Program-made: the position numbers and the translations under genes | Source: Parcubacteria group bacterium | GTDB lineage: Bacteria > Patescibacteria > Paceibacteria > UBA9973 > UBA2103 | Assembly (NCBI GenBank): GCA_028286605.1 | Contig: JAQBRE010000002.1 | Span: 124,001-188,000 of the forward strand | DNA length: 64,000 nucleotides | Direction of reading: 5' to 3' | Notes under the pieces: model-generated | The model's input: the letters and a program-made list of their open reading frames with translations, nothing else | Told to the model about the DNA's origin: nothing | Databases searched by the model: none | Shown: in pieces, positions 49,963-57,992 of the stretch | Position numbering within the stretch: the first letter of the stretch is position 1 | Layout of the letters: each line of letters starts with the position of its first letter

Positions 49963-50175
49963 ATGGCAAAGAAAACTAAACTCACAGAAAAGAACGCGGT
50001 AGAGCTCAAGAAGATGCTCGTCGAGATGCGCGAAGAGCTTCGCGTGACTCGCTTCGCATCGGTAGGCGCTCGTCCGAAGGACACGGCTGCACACGGCCGC
50101 ATCCGCAAGGAAATCGCACGCGTGCTCTACGAGCTCGGTATGCGCACTAAAGCTGCATCGAACGCAACTGCATAA
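49963..50175 (+). CDS. rpmC: Ribosomal protein L29
   Basis: 70 residues (Escherichia coli 63). Helical hairpin at the tunnel exit; ELKKMLVEMREELRVTRFAS and the conserved RIRKEIARVLYEL identify it. Starts 6 bases after rplP. Confidence 0.94.
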   Translation: MAKKTKLTEKNAVELKKMLVEMREELRVTRFASVGARPKDTAAHGRIRKEIARVLYELGMRTKAASNATA

Positions 50176-50183
50176 TATCTACT

Positions 50184-50435
50184 ATGGAAACAACTACTAT
50201 TCGCCCCCAGACCTTCAACGGAACTGTCGTAAAGACGGCCATGAAGGACACGGCTACTGTCGCAGTATCCCGTTACGTGAAGCACCCTAAGTACAAGAAG
50301 TACCAGGTGCGCACGAAGAAGTTCCTCGTGCATGACCCGGAGAACACCGCGAAGGTCGGTGATCAGGTTACTATCGTAGCCTGCCGCCCTATCTCGAAGC
50401 TCAAGCGCTTCAAGCTTTCGACTGCTACCGTATAA
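50184..50435 (+). CDS. rpsQ: Ribosomal protein S17
   Basis: 83 residues (Escherichia coli 84). OB-fold 16S-binding protein; TFNGTVVKTAMKDTATVAVS, KYKKYQVRTKKFLVHDP and VGDQVTIVACRPISKLKRF are diagnostic. Starts 8 bases after rpmC. Confidence 0.95.
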   Translation: METTTIRPQTFNGTVVKTAMKDTATVAVSRYVKHPKYKKYQVRTKKFLVHDPENTAKVGDQVTIVACRPISKLKRFKLSTATV

Positions 50436-50457
50436 TTTTTTTACTAACTACTTATTT

Positions 50458-50835
50458 ATGCTTCAGCCACAATCAATCGTCACCGTTGCAGATAACTCAG
50501 GCGGCAAAGTCGCTCGCGTTTTCAAGGTGCTCGGTGGCTCGAAGCGCCGCTATGCGCAGCTCGGCGATGTCGTCGTCGTTTCTATCCAGACTGCTGAGCC
50601 CCGCAAAGCCGTTAAGAAGAAGGACATCTACAAGGCGGTCGTCGTACGCCAGAAGAAGGCGTTCCGTCGCGCTAACGGTTCATACATCCGCTTCGATGAG
50701 AACGCAGTCGTTCTTATCGAGAAGCAGGGTAAGGAAATGGGTCCTAAGGGTAACCGCGTATTCGGCCCGGTACCACGCGACCTCATAGAGCGCGGATGGC
50801 AGAACATCGCGTCCATCGCGCCTGAAGTCGTCTAA
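50458..50835 (+). CDS. rplN: Ribosomal protein L14
   Basis: 125 residues (Escherichia coli 123). Intersubunit-bridge protein; LQPQSIVTVADNSGGKVARV, YIRFDENAVVLI and VFGPVPRDLIERGWQNIASI are diagnostic. A T-rich spacer of 22 bases lies before the ATG. Confidence 0.96.
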   Translation: MLQPQSIVTVADNSGGKVARVFKVLGGSKRRYAQLGDVVVVSIQTAEPRKAVKKKDIYKAVVVRQKKAFRRANGSYIRFDENAVVLIEKQGKEMGPKGNRVFGPVPRDLIERGWQNIASIAPEVV

Positions 50836-50845
50836 TCTTTTGAAT

Positions 50846-51112
50846 ATGAAAATGAAACTCAAGAAAGGCGACAACGTAATAGTGGTATCCGGAAAGGATA
50901 AGGGAAAGACTGGCACGATCAGCCGCGCATTTCCTAGCACCGGTCAGGTTGTTATCGACGGCGTTGCTATGGTGAAGCGTCACCTCAAGGCAGGCCGCAA
51001 TGGTCAGGACTCCGGTTCGATCGTTGAGCGCCCTCGCGCTATCGACGCGTCGAACGTCATGTTCGTAGACGTTAAGACGAAGAAGGGGACTCGTAAGGTA
51101 ACGCGCGCATAA
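50846..51112 (+). CDS. rplX: Ribosomal protein L24
   Basis: 88 residues (Escherichia coli 104, so short). KOW domain KKGDNVIVVSGKDKGKTGTI; then GVAMVKRHLKAGRNGQDSGS. ATG 50846 is preferred over a TTG two codons earlier. Assembly initiator for the 50S subunit. Confidence 0.95.
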   Translation: MKMKLKKGDNVIVVSGKDKGKTGTISRAFPSTGQVVIDGVAMVKRHLKAGRNGQDSGSIVERPRAIDASNVMFVDVKTKKGTRKVTRA

Positions 51113-51122
51113 TCAATTTTTT

Positions 51123-51668
51123 ATGATTATCACCAAAGAAAAACAGAAGAACGCATTCGACACCCTCAAGGGTGAGTTCGGCTACAGCAACGTGATGGCA
51201 GCTCCTCGCCTCCAGAAGATCGTCGTATCTTCAGGCGTCGGAAAGGCTCGTGATAAGAACCGCAACAAGCTCGTTGCAGATCGTCTTGCACGCATCACCG
51301 GCCAGAAGCCTTCGGAGCGCGTTGCAAAGCAGTCCATCGCATCGTTCAAGCTTCGTGAAGGCGAAATCGTGGGCTACCAGGTTACGCTCCGCGGCGCTCG
51401 CATGCAGGACTTCCTCGACAAGCTCGTGAACATCGCGCTTCCACGTACGCGCGACTTCCGCGGCCTTTCGGTAAAGTCTATCGACGCTATGGGCAACTAC
51501 ACGATCGGTATCCGCGAGAACAGCATCTTCCCTGAGACTTCGGAAGAAGACCTCAAGGATGTGTTCGGCCTTTCGATCACGCTCGTGACTACCGCTACCG
51601 GCAAGCAAGAGGCAGAAGCGTTCTATCGCCACCTCGGTCTTCCGCTCAAGGTTGAAACGAAGGCGTAA
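51123..51668 (+). CDS. rplE: Ribosomal protein L5
   Basis: 181 residues (Escherichia coli 179). Binds 5S rRNA. SNVMAAPRLQKIVVSSGVGK, GEIVGYQVTLRG and FPETSEEDLKDVFGLSITLV are diagnostic. A strong terminator follows, so rpsN is on another transcript. Confidence 0.97.
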   Translation: MIITKEKQKNAFDTLKGEFGYSNVMAAPRLQKIVVSSGVGKARDKNRNKLVADRLARITGQKPSERVAKQSIASFKLREGEIVGYQVTLRGARMQDFLDKLVNIALPRTRDFRGLSVKSIDAMGNYTIGIRENSIFPETSEEDLKDVFGLSITLVTTATGKQEAEAFYRHLGLPLKVETKA

Positions 51669-51679
51669 ACCATCAGATG

Positions 51680-51716
51680 CAATGAAAAAGCCCCGCAACG
51701 CGGGGCTTTTTCATTG
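51680..51716 (+). terminator. Terminator after rplE
   Basis: A 17-bp perfect stem with AAC loop (51680-51696 / 51700-51716), arms CAATGAAAAAG and CTTTTTCATTG. Confidence 0.92.
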
Positions 51717-51778
51717 ACCCGCTTAGTAATCAAGAGTATATAGAAAAAGGTTGGCGAATTGTACGTAGGAGTTTTGAA

Positions 51779-51976
51779 ATGCCACGAAGAAATTCGAGTC
51801 CCCAATATGGACCGGAGAAAACCAAGAAGGCCAGGAAGAACGAAGTCTGGGTCGGAGCAAAACTGTTCTATCTCGACGATAGAACGGGGAAGGTAATGGT
51901 GGCTGAATCCGACATGGATCCCTACCTAGCGCCCCTTGAGGACATTCCTCAGAGGCTTCGCGCTCTATTACCCTAA
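51779..51976 (+). CDS. Small hypothetical protein (65 aa)
   Basis: Not recognised. Basic N-terminus (PRRNSSPQYGPEKTKKARKN) and a strand-rich, acidic second half (VWVGAKLFYLDDRTGKVMVA). Shine-Dalgarno TAGGAG lies 7 bases before the ATG; own terminator follows. It interrupts rplE and rpsN. Confidence 0.68.
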   Translation: MPRRNSSPQYGPEKTKKARKNEVWVGAKLFYLDDRTGKVMVAESDMDPYLAPLEDIPQRLRALLP

Positions 51977-51995
51977 TTCGTTCATTCTGACACCC

Positions 51996-52030
51996 AAGGC
52001 CCTGCGGAAACGTGGGGCCTTTCCATTTGC
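51996..52030 (+). terminator. Terminator after the 65-aa gene
   Basis: Stem AAGGCCC...GGGCCTT with inner G-U pairs and a GAAA tetraloop, followed by TCCATTT. Confidence 0.7.
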
Positions 52031-52107
52031 GCATACATATTCAGGTGTACCGTACGCAGATGTGACGCCGGCCGAACGCGTTCTCGAACCCGCCTAAGCA
52101 GGCCTTT

Positions 52108-52123
52108 GCAGGCTAGAGCCTGC
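52108..52123. repeat. GCAGGC-TAGA-GCCTGC hairpin
   Basis: A short perfect inverted repeat in the gap before rpsN. The same GCAGGC/GCCTGC word occurs in the tuf leader hairpin. Function unknown. Confidence 0.4.
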
Positions 52124-52130
52124 ACTAAAG

Positions 52131-52158
52131 CACCCCCGAAGCCTTGGCTTCGGGGGTG
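52131..52158. terminator. GC-rich hairpin before the rpsN promoter
   Basis: A 12-bp stem CACCCCCGAAGC/GCTTCGGGGGTG with CTTG loop, then TCTGTCTTC. A second terminator insulating rpsN from upstream reading. Confidence 0.65.
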
Positions 52159-52173
52159 TCTGTCTTCATCAAT

Positions 52174-52232
52174 TTGACAGCCTAAATACTAACTGATACA
52201 TTACTTGCACGCTCTCCGGAGCTCTTTTTCGT
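52174..52232 (+). promoter_or_regulatory. rpsN promoter and hairpin-T5 leader
   Basis: TTGACA (52174-52179), 17-bp spacer, TACATT (52197-52202). Leader hairpin GCTC-TCCG-GAGC (52211-52222), then TCTTTTTCGT and ATG at 52233. No Shine-Dalgarno. Confidence 0.78.
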
Positions 52233-52502
52233 ATGGCAAAAAAATCCCAAATCGCCCGCAACGCCAAGAAGGTGAAGCTCGTCGCGCAGTACGCTGAAAA
52301 GCGGGCTGCTCTTAAGGCTGCAGGTGACTGGGAAGGTCTTCAGCTCCTACCGAAGAATTCGTCTCCGGTACGCGTAAAGAATCGTTGTGCTATCACGGGC
52401 CGTGGACGTGGCTATATGCGCACGTTCGGTCTTTCTCGCATCCAGTTCCGCGAGATGGCTCGCGAAGGGAAGATCCCGGGCGTTAAGAAAGCATCTTGGT
52501 AA
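52233..52502 (+). CDS. rpsN: Ribosomal protein S14
   Basis: 89 residues, zinc-independent type (only one Cys). AKKSQIARNAKKVKLVAQYA and CAITGRGRGYMRTFGLSRIQ are diagnostic. First gene of the rpsN-rpsH-rplF-rplR-rpsE-rplO-secY unit. Confidence 0.95.
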   Translation: MAKKSQIARNAKKVKLVAQYAEKRAALKAAGDWEGLQLLPKNSSPVRVKNRCAITGRGRGYMRTFGLSRIQFREMAREGKIPGVKKASW

Positions 52503-52511
52503 TATTTTTGT

Positions 52512-52904
52512 ATGGTATCTGACCGCGTAGGAGATTTTATAATTCGTTTGAAGAATGCTGGAGCTATCGGTAATCCGATGGTAACGGCGCCGCACTCCAA
52601 GCATGTGGAGGCGATCGCGAACAAGCTTAAGGAGCTCGGCTTCGTAGAGCGCGTCGAAGTTTCGAAGACTGCGCCTATGCAGATCACGGTGAAGCTCGCC
52701 TATGATGAGCGCGGTACTCACAAGATCACTGATGTGAAGCGCATTTCAAAGCCAGGTCGTCGTCTCTATGTTTCTTCGACGGAAGCGCATAGCGTTAAGA
52801 ACGGCATGGGTGCTCGCATCCTTTCGACTCCTAAGGGAATCCTTACGGACAAGGAAGCTCGCAAGGTACGCGCTGGCGGAGAGAATCTCTTCGAGATCTG
52901 GTAA
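52512..52904 (+). CDS. rpsH: Ribosomal protein S8
   Basis: 130 residues, same as Escherichia coli. Binds 16S helix 21. VGDFIIRLKNAGAIGNPMV and the C-terminal STPKGILTDKEARKVRAGGE are diagnostic. Starts 9 bases after rpsN. Confidence 0.96.
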   Translation: MVSDRVGDFIIRLKNAGAIGNPMVTAPHSKHVEAIANKLKELGFVERVEVSKTAPMQITVKLAYDERGTHKITDVKRISKPGRRLYVSSTEAHSVKNGMGARILSTPKGILTDKEARKVRAGGENLFEIW

Positions 52905-52914
52905 TTATTTACAT

Positions 52915-53448
52915 ATGAGCCGCCTAGCTAAGAAACCAATTCAGATCCCTGCGAAAGTAACGGTCACCTCAGGTGACGGCATGCTTACCGTGAAGGGCTC
53001 TAAGGACACGCTCTCGCAGTCCATCCATTCTTCGATCTCTATCAATGTTACGGACGAAGGCGTGGTTATCACCCAGAACAACTCGAGCAAGCTTTCAAAG
53101 GCTCTCACCGGAACTTTCGCTGCACTTCTTAATTCGATGATGCTCGGCGTCGAGACACCGTTCAAGAAGACGCTCATCCTTAACGGCGTCGGATACAAGG
53201 TAGAGCTTCGCGGCAATGAACTCGTCTTTGCAGTTGGTTTCTCGCACCCTGTCGTTCTTAAGGTTCCAGAAGGCATCACGGCAACGGTAGTTAAGACGAC
53301 TATTACGATCGAAGGTTCAGACAAGCAGAAGGTCGGCCAGTTCTCCGCAGAAGTCCGTGCCGTTAAGCCGCCAGAGCCGTATCTCGGAAAGGGCATCAAG
53401 TACGACACTGAAGTGATTCGTCGCAAGCAGGGCAAGAAGGCCGTATAA
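52915..53448 (+). CDS. rplF: Ribosomal protein L6
   Basis: 177 residues, same as Escherichia coli. SRLAKKPIQIPAKVTVTSGD, LILNGVGYKVELRGNELVF and PPEPYLGKGIKYDTEVIRRK are diagnostic. ATG 52915 follows the rpsH stop by 10 bases; earlier in-frame starts lie inside rpsH. Confidence 0.97.
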   Translation: MSRLAKKPIQIPAKVTVTSGDGMLTVKGSKDTLSQSIHSSISINVTDEGVVITQNNSSKLSKALTGTFAALLNSMMLGVETPFKKTLILNGVGYKVELRGNELVFAVGFSHPVVLKVPEGITATVVKTTITIEGSDKQKVGQFSAEVRAVKPPEPYLGKGIKYDTEVIRRKQGKKAV

Positions 53449-53453
53449 CATTT

Positions 53454-53795
53454 ATGATTACCTCAACCAAAGCACTCCGCGTTCGTCGCCATGCACGCAT
53501 CCGTTCCCGCGTTTCGGGTACGCCTGCTCGCCCGCGCCTCGCTATTCACCGCTCGAACCGTTTCGTTTCAGCGCAGGTTATCGACGATGTCGCTGGCAAG
53601 ACGCTTGCAAGCGCGCACGGCCGCGAGTTCAAGGGTGCACAGACATTGCAGGCAGCTGCAGTAGGGAAGGCTATCGCAGAGCGCGCGAAGGCGGCTGGCG
53701 TAGAGACCGTGGTCTTCGACCGCGGAGGATACTCGTACGCAGCGCAGGTTAAGAAGCTTGCTGACGCAGCACGCGAAGGCGGACTCGCATTCTAA
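53454..53795 (+). CDS. rplR: Ribosomal protein L18
   Basis: 113 residues (Escherichia coli 117). 5S rRNA-binding protein; RRHARIRSRVSGTPARPRLA and VVFDRGGYSYAAQVKKLADA are diagnostic. Starts 5 bases after rplF. Confidence 0.96.
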   Translation: MITSTKALRVRRHARIRSRVSGTPARPRLAIHRSNRFVSAQVIDDVAGKTLASAHGREFKGAQTLQAAAVGKAIAERAKAAGVETVVFDRGGYSYAAQVKKLADAAREGGLAF

Positions 53796-53800
53796 TTTTT

Positions 53801-54448
53801 ATGACTGACACCATGACCGAAACTGAAATCACTCCTGAGGTTGCTCCTGTAGCAGCTGAGGTAGCGGCTGCGCCTGTCGTAGACGCTGCAGCACCAGCGG
53901 CACCTGCAGCAGACCCGCGTGCGGGCTCATTCCGCGGAAGTGATCGTGGTGGCCGCCCAGGCGGACGTCCCGGAGGTCGCCCTGGTGGCCGTCCCCGCGA
54001 ACGCGCTCCTCGTGAGCGCAGCGAGTTCGAGCAGGCTACGCTCGAGGTACGTCGCGTGGCCCGCGTTATGGCCGGAGGCCGCCGCTTCTCGTTCAGCGTT
54101 ACGGTAGTTATCGGTGATAAGAAAGGACGTGTCGGCGTCGGTATCGGAAAGGGTGCAGATACGGCACTCGCTATCGACAAGGCAGTCCGTTCAGCTAAGA
54201 AGGCGCTCTTCACCGTTCCTCTTACCAAGGATCGTTCTATCCGCCACGAAGTACATGCGAAGTACGCATCGAGCGTCGTGGAAATCATTCCTTCGCCAGG
54301 CCGCGGTATCGTTGCAGGTTCGGCTATGCGCGTCGTGCTCGAGCACGCGGGCGTTACGAACGTGATCGCGAAGATCCAGACACGCACGAAGAACAAGCTC
54401 ACCATCGCACGCGCGACGGTCGCCGCGCTTAAGCAGCTCAAAGGCTAA
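53801..54448 (+). CDS. rpsE: Ribosomal protein S5 with long N-terminal extension
   Basis: 215 residues (Escherichia coli 167). The S5 core starts near residue 72 (EFEQATLEVRRVARVMAGGR) and has GVGIGKGADTALAIDKAVRS. The first ~70 residues are extra: an acidic/Ala-rich part, then four GGRP repeats (residues 50-65, bases about 53948-53995) and an Arg/Glu stretch, an RGG-like basic tail that could touch mRNA at the entry channel. L15 follows with no L30 in between. Confidence 0.95.
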   Translation: MTDTMTETEITPEVAPVAAEVAAAPVVDAAAPAAPAADPRAGSFRGSDRGGRPGGRPGGRPGGRPRERAPRERSEFEQATLEVRRVARVMAGGRRFSFSVTVVIGDKKGRVGVGIGKGADTALAIDKAVRSAKKALFTVPLTKDRSIRHEVHAKYASSVVEIIPSPGRGIVAGSAMRVVLEHAGVTNVIAKIQTRTKNKLTIARATVAALKQLKG

Positions 54449-54468
54449 TACGCGTCACTACAATTTTT

Positions 54469-54924
54469 ATGCAAACAAACACTCTCGCCCCTAAGACTGA
54501 TCGCATCACTTCGATGCGTGTTGGTCGTGGCGGAACACGCGGCAAGACTTCGGGTCGTGGTACTAAGGGTCAGAACGCACGTGCAGGACACAAGAAGCGT
54601 CCTGAATTCCGTGACCTCATCAAGAAGATGCCGAAGCGCCGTGGATACGGTAAGAACCGTTCTCGTACCGTACGCCCTCGCATCGGATACACCGGCGTAA
54701 ACCTCGCTGCGCTTGAGAATCACTTCAATGCTGGCGATGCTATCACTCCGATCGCTCTCCTTCAGAAGGATCTCGTCGGTAGCCGCGGCGGCTACCTCAC
54801 GCAGGTGAAGATCCTCGGTACCGGAACTCTCACGAAGAGCTTCACCGTTACCGGCTGCCTGTTCTCAGAAGCTGCAAAGACGGCTATCGAGGCAGCAGGA
54901 GGTACAATCTCCTATGGTGAGTAA
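54469..54924 (+). CDS. rplO: Ribosomal protein L15
   Basis: 151 residues (Escherichia coli 144). RVGRGGTRGKTSGRGTKGQN and KKMPKRRGYGKNRSRTV are diagnostic. It overlaps the start of secY by 11 bases; the end of rplO contains the secY Shine-Dalgarno (AGGAGGT). Confidence 0.96.
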   Translation: MQTNTLAPKTDRITSMRVGRGGTRGKTSGRGTKGQNARAGHKKRPEFRDLIKKMPKRRGYGKNRSRTVRPRIGYTGVNLAALENHFNAGDAITPIALLQKDLVGSRGGYLTQVKILGTGTLTKSFTVTGCLFSEAAKTAIEAAGGTISYGE

Positions 54925-56179
54925 ATTCTTTCGCAAGCTCGGACTTATCTTCGCCGACAAGGCGCTCCGCAACCGCATCCTATTTCTTCTAGGAGCTATC
55001 GCCGTATTCCGTTTCCTCGCTGCTATTCCGATTCCAGGCGTCGATCGCACGGCACTGCAGGCATTCTTCGTGAACAATCAGTACCTCGGCCTCCTGAACG
55101 TATTCTCGGGCGGCGGCTTCTCGCACGTATCCATCGTGCTTCTTGGTGTTGGTCCGTACATCACGGCATCTATCATCATGCAGCTCGCGACGGTTATCTT
55201 CCCGAAGGTGAAGGAGATGTACACCGAAGAGGGCGAGGCAGGACGCACGCAATTCATTTCTATATCCCGCATGATCACGATTCCGATCGCGATCCTTCAG
55301 GCCGTCGCATTTCTCTCGCTCCTTGAGAGCCAGCACGTGCTTCTTACGCTTACGCCATTCGCGTTCGCGATAAACGTATTCCTCGTTGCTGCCGGCTCCA
55401 TCCTACTTATGTGGATCGGCGAGCTCATCACGGAATTCGGTATCGGTAACGGCGTTTCGCTCATCATCTTCGCCGGCATCATCGCACGCATTCCATCTGG
55501 TGTTTCTCAGGCGCTCTTCAGCGCATCGACATCGAACATTCCCGCATACCTGGGCTTCGCGCTTCTTGCGGTCGCGGTGGTATACGCGGTGGTGCTCGTT
55601 TCAGAAGCTGAGCGTTCGATTCCTATCGCATACGCGCGCCAGGTTCGTGGCGGCATCAGCGCGGCAACCTATCTTCCTATCCGTCTCCTTCAGGCTGGCG
55701 TGATTCCTATAATCTTCGCTCTTTCGCTCCTGCTCCTTCCGCAGATGCTTTTCTCGGCACTTGCCTCTATCGGCGTTAGCTGGGCAACGGGCCTCGCGAC
55801 GGGCTACGCCGTCTTCACGGGCAATCCATTCGCATACGGCACGGCATACTTCCTGCTCGTTATCATGTTCACGTTCTTCTACACGACCATCACCTTCGAG
55901 CCCAAGCGCGTCGCAGACAATCTTCAGAAGTCCGGTGCATTCGTTCCTGGCGTTCGTCCTGGAAACGAAACGGAAAATTATATCGGTAAGATCGTTACGC
56001 GCATCACGCTTCCAGGCGCTATCTTCCTTGGTTTCGTTGCCGTCATTCCATTCATCATCGAAGGACTCACAGGTATCACTGCCGTGCTCGTCGGCGGTAC
56101 CGCGCTCCTTATTGCGGTTCAGGTATTGCTTGATCTCATCCGCAAGATCGATGCGCACGCATCGTTGAAGGAATATTAG
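54914..56179 (+). CDS. secY: Protein translocase subunit SecY
   Basis: 421 residues (Escherichia coli 443), ten membrane helices. Forms the Sec channel. Plug/TM2 region (GVDRTALQAFF...VFSGGGFSHVSIVLLGVGPYI), QVRGGISAATYLPIRLLQAG and the C-terminal loop are typical. The shortened stretch after RIPSGVSQALF is where the protein is smaller. Last gene of its unit before a strong terminator. Confidence 0.97.
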   Translation: MVSKFFRKLGLIFADKALRNRILFLLGAIAVFRFLAAIPIPGVDRTALQAFFVNNQYLGLLNVFSGGGFSHVSIVLLGVGPYITASIIMQLATVIFPKVKEMYTEEGEAGRTQFISISRMITIPIAILQAVAFLSLLESQHVLLTLTPFAFAINVFLVAAGSILLMWIGELITEFGIGNGVSLIIFAGIIARIPSGVSQALFSASTSNIPAYLGFALLAVAVVYAVVLVSEAERSIPIAYARQVRGGISAATYLPIRLLQAGVIPIIFALSLLLLPQMLFSALASIGVSWATGLATGYAVFTGNPFAYGTAYFLLVIMFTFFYTTITFEPKRVADNLQKSGAFVPGVRPGNETENYIGKIVTRITLPGAIFLGFVAVIPFIIEGLTGITAVLVGGTALLIAVQVLLDLIRKIDAHASLKEY

Positions 56180-56206
56180 AAAAAACCGGCCTATGGCCGG
56201 TTTTTT
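56180..56206 (+). terminator. Terminator after secY
   Basis: A 12-bp stem AAAAAACCGGCC/GGCCGGTTTTTT with TAT loop. It starts at the stop codon. Confidence 0.92.
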
Positions 56207-56227
56207 CGTACATGCTACATTTTGTAT

Positions 56228-56800
56228 ATGAACGAGCCCAAGACCGTATTTTTCATAGGCAAGCCTGGTTCCGGAAAGGGAACGCAGGCTAAGCTGCTTG
56301 GCGACCGTACTGGCTGGACCGTGCTTGGTGCCGGCTCTGAATTCCGCGCCATTGCTGAGGAAAACACGCTCGTGGGCCGCAAGATAAAGCGCGAAATGGG
56401 TCAGGGATTGCTCGCGCCGCACTGGTTCGCTATGTACCTGTATCAGAAAGCGCTTTTCTCCGTTTCTGAAGATACGAGCGTCATATTCGATGGATTCAGT
56501 CGCAAGCCCGAAGAAGCTGAGTTGATTATTTCTTCGCTTACATGGATCGGCAGAACATTCCACGTTCTGAACATAAATGTTTCTGACGAAGAGGTAACGC
56601 GCCGTTTGGTCGGTCGCGCGCAGACATCAGGCCGTGTTGATGACGGTAAGTTCGCCGTTGAAGAGCGCTTGCAAGAGTATCAGGAATATACGACAAAATC
56701 GCTCGATATCTTTCGAACGATGGGTGTACTGATAGACATTAACGGCGAACAGACTCCTGATGCTATTGCAGTGGATGTTGCTCTGGCACTCGGCCTTTAA
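56228..56800 (+). CDS. adk: Adenylate kinase family protein
   Basis: About 190 residues (Escherichia coli 214, so the short-lid type). Interconverts ATP + AMP and 2 ADP. P-loop GKPGSGKGTQ, AMP-site Arg in GSEFRAIAEE, DGFSRKPEEAE (usual DGFPR), and LID/arginine region RRLVGRAQTSGRVDDGK. The LID lacks a zinc site. TACATT (56216-56221) lies 6 bases before the ATG. A sister nucleoside-monophosphate kinase cannot be excluded. Confidence 0.88.
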   Translation: MNEPKTVFFIGKPGSGKGTQAKLLGDRTGWTVLGAGSEFRAIAEENTLVGRKIKREMGQGLLAPHWFAMYLYQKALFSVSEDTSVIFDGFSRKPEEAELIISSLTWIGRTFHVLNINVSDEEVTRRLVGRAQTSGRVDDGKFAVEERLQEYQEYTTKSLDIFRTMGVLIDINGEQTPDAIAVDVALALGL

Positions 56801-56804
56801 TTTT

Positions 56805-57578
56805 ATGAACGTACGAACTGTAGAAGAGCGAACTAATTTACTTGAAGCAGGACGCCGTTTCGGCGTCATTCTTGAAGCGCTTATGGCCGAGGTGAAGCCA
56901 GGTGTTACGACAGGCGAGCTTGATGCATCTGCAGAGAAGATGATTCGTGACGGAGGTGATGACCCTGTATTCAAGGGCTACACCCCAGAGGGTGCGAACC
57001 GACCGTTCCCAGCGGCGCTCTGTATTTCAGTGAATGATGAGGTAGTGCACGGCATTCCAGGTGCTCGCGTCCTTAAGGAAGGCGACATCGTTTCGCTCGA
57101 CCTCGGCCTTTCGCATAAAGGAATGATCGTCGATTCTGCTGTAACGGTGCCGGTAGGGAAGACGGATGCGAAGTCGTATGCGCTCATGGACACGACGCGC
57201 ATGGCGCTTGATACTGCTATCGCTGCAGCACGCGTGGGTAATCGTATCGGAGACATCTCACATGCCACGGAAGAAGCATATGAAGGATCAGGTTTTTCTG
57301 TCGTACGTATATTGGGAGGTCATGGCGTCGGAGCGCAGGTGCACGAAGAACCGTTCGTTGCGAATGTCGGGCATCCGGGAACGGGGGAGGAAATCGTAGA
57401 CGGCATGGTGCTTGCGCTCGAGCCGATCGCGAACGCAGGACGTGCAGGCGTGCACATTCTTCCAGACGGTTATACCTTCACTACGAAAGACGGTTCGCGC
57501 AGCGCGCATTTCGAACACACTATCTTGATTGAGAAGGAGGGAACGATCGTCGTTACGAAGCGTCCGAGCGAGTCCTAG
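56805..57578 (+). CDS. map: Methionine aminopeptidase, type I
   Basis: 257 residues (Escherichia coli 264). Removes the initiator Met. Metal ligands are in place: D in SLDLGLSHKG, D in IVDSAVTV, H in LGGHGVGAQVHEEP, E in ALEPIANAG and E in FEHTILIE. Starts 4 bases after adk. The infA gene that often follows map is not here. Confidence 0.95.
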   Translation: MNVRTVEERTNLLEAGRRFGVILEALMAEVKPGVTTGELDASAEKMIRDGGDDPVFKGYTPEGANRPFPAALCISVNDEVVHGIPGARVLKEGDIVSLDLGLSHKGMIVDSAVTVPVGKTDAKSYALMDTTRMALDTAIAAARVGNRIGDISHATEEAYEGSGFSVVRILGGHGVGAQVHEEPFVANVGHPGTGEEIVDGMVLALEPIANAGRAGVHILPDGYTFTTKDGSRSAHFEHTILIEKEGTIVVTKRPSES

Positions 57579-57646
57579 TTCATCAGCTTTTAATAAAGAG
57601 GTGCGTACGATGCAGGAATACTAGCTTGTAACCTAATATCAACTTT

Positions 57647-57928
57647 ATGGCGGATACAATCATAACGACGCAGCCTGCTTCTTCTTCCGATAACTCTTCC
57701 GCAGGGTGGGTGATCGCCGTTATCATCCTTCTTCTGCTCGTCGCAGGCGGTGCGTATGCATGGATGCATAGCGGAGGCACTCCGACTACGCCAGCAGGAG
57801 GCTCAGCGAATATAAACGTTACGCTTCCATCGGGCGGATCAGGCAGTACGGGCGGTACCGCACCTGCAGGCGGCACAGCTGCTGGCGGCGATACGTCCGC
57901 CGCAGCACCTGCTTCGACGGGATACTAA
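57647..57928 (+). CDS. Small anchored Gly/Ala/Thr-rich protein
   Basis: 93 residues: a polar N-terminal segment, a membrane helix (WVIAVIILLLLVAGGAYAW), and a Gly/Ser/Thr/Ala-rich exposed tail. Function unknown. TAATAT (57634-57639) lies 7 bases before the ATG. Own terminator follows. Confidence 0.65.
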   Translation: MADTIITTQPASSSDNSSAGWVIAVIILLLLVAGGAYAWMHSGGTPTTPAGGSANINVTLPSGGSGSTGGTAPAGGTAAGGDTSAAAPASTGY

Positions 57929-57939
57929 ATCGGTTTGGT

Positions 57940-57978
57940 GCAAAACAGGCCCGTCTCGCAGAGACGGGCCTGTTTTGC
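57940..57978 (+). terminator. Terminator fused to the ndk -10 box
   Basis: An 18-bp perfect stem with GCA loop (57940-57957 / 57961-57978). The next six bases, TATACT (57979-57984), are the -10 box for ndk. Confidence 0.88.
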
Positions 57979-57992
57979 TATACTCCGTTGAT

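Noticed and set aside
55601..56563. 320-codon frame antisense to secY/adk
   Set aside because: Long antisense frames are common opposite GC3-rich genes here; Arg/Glu-rich composition and no start signals.
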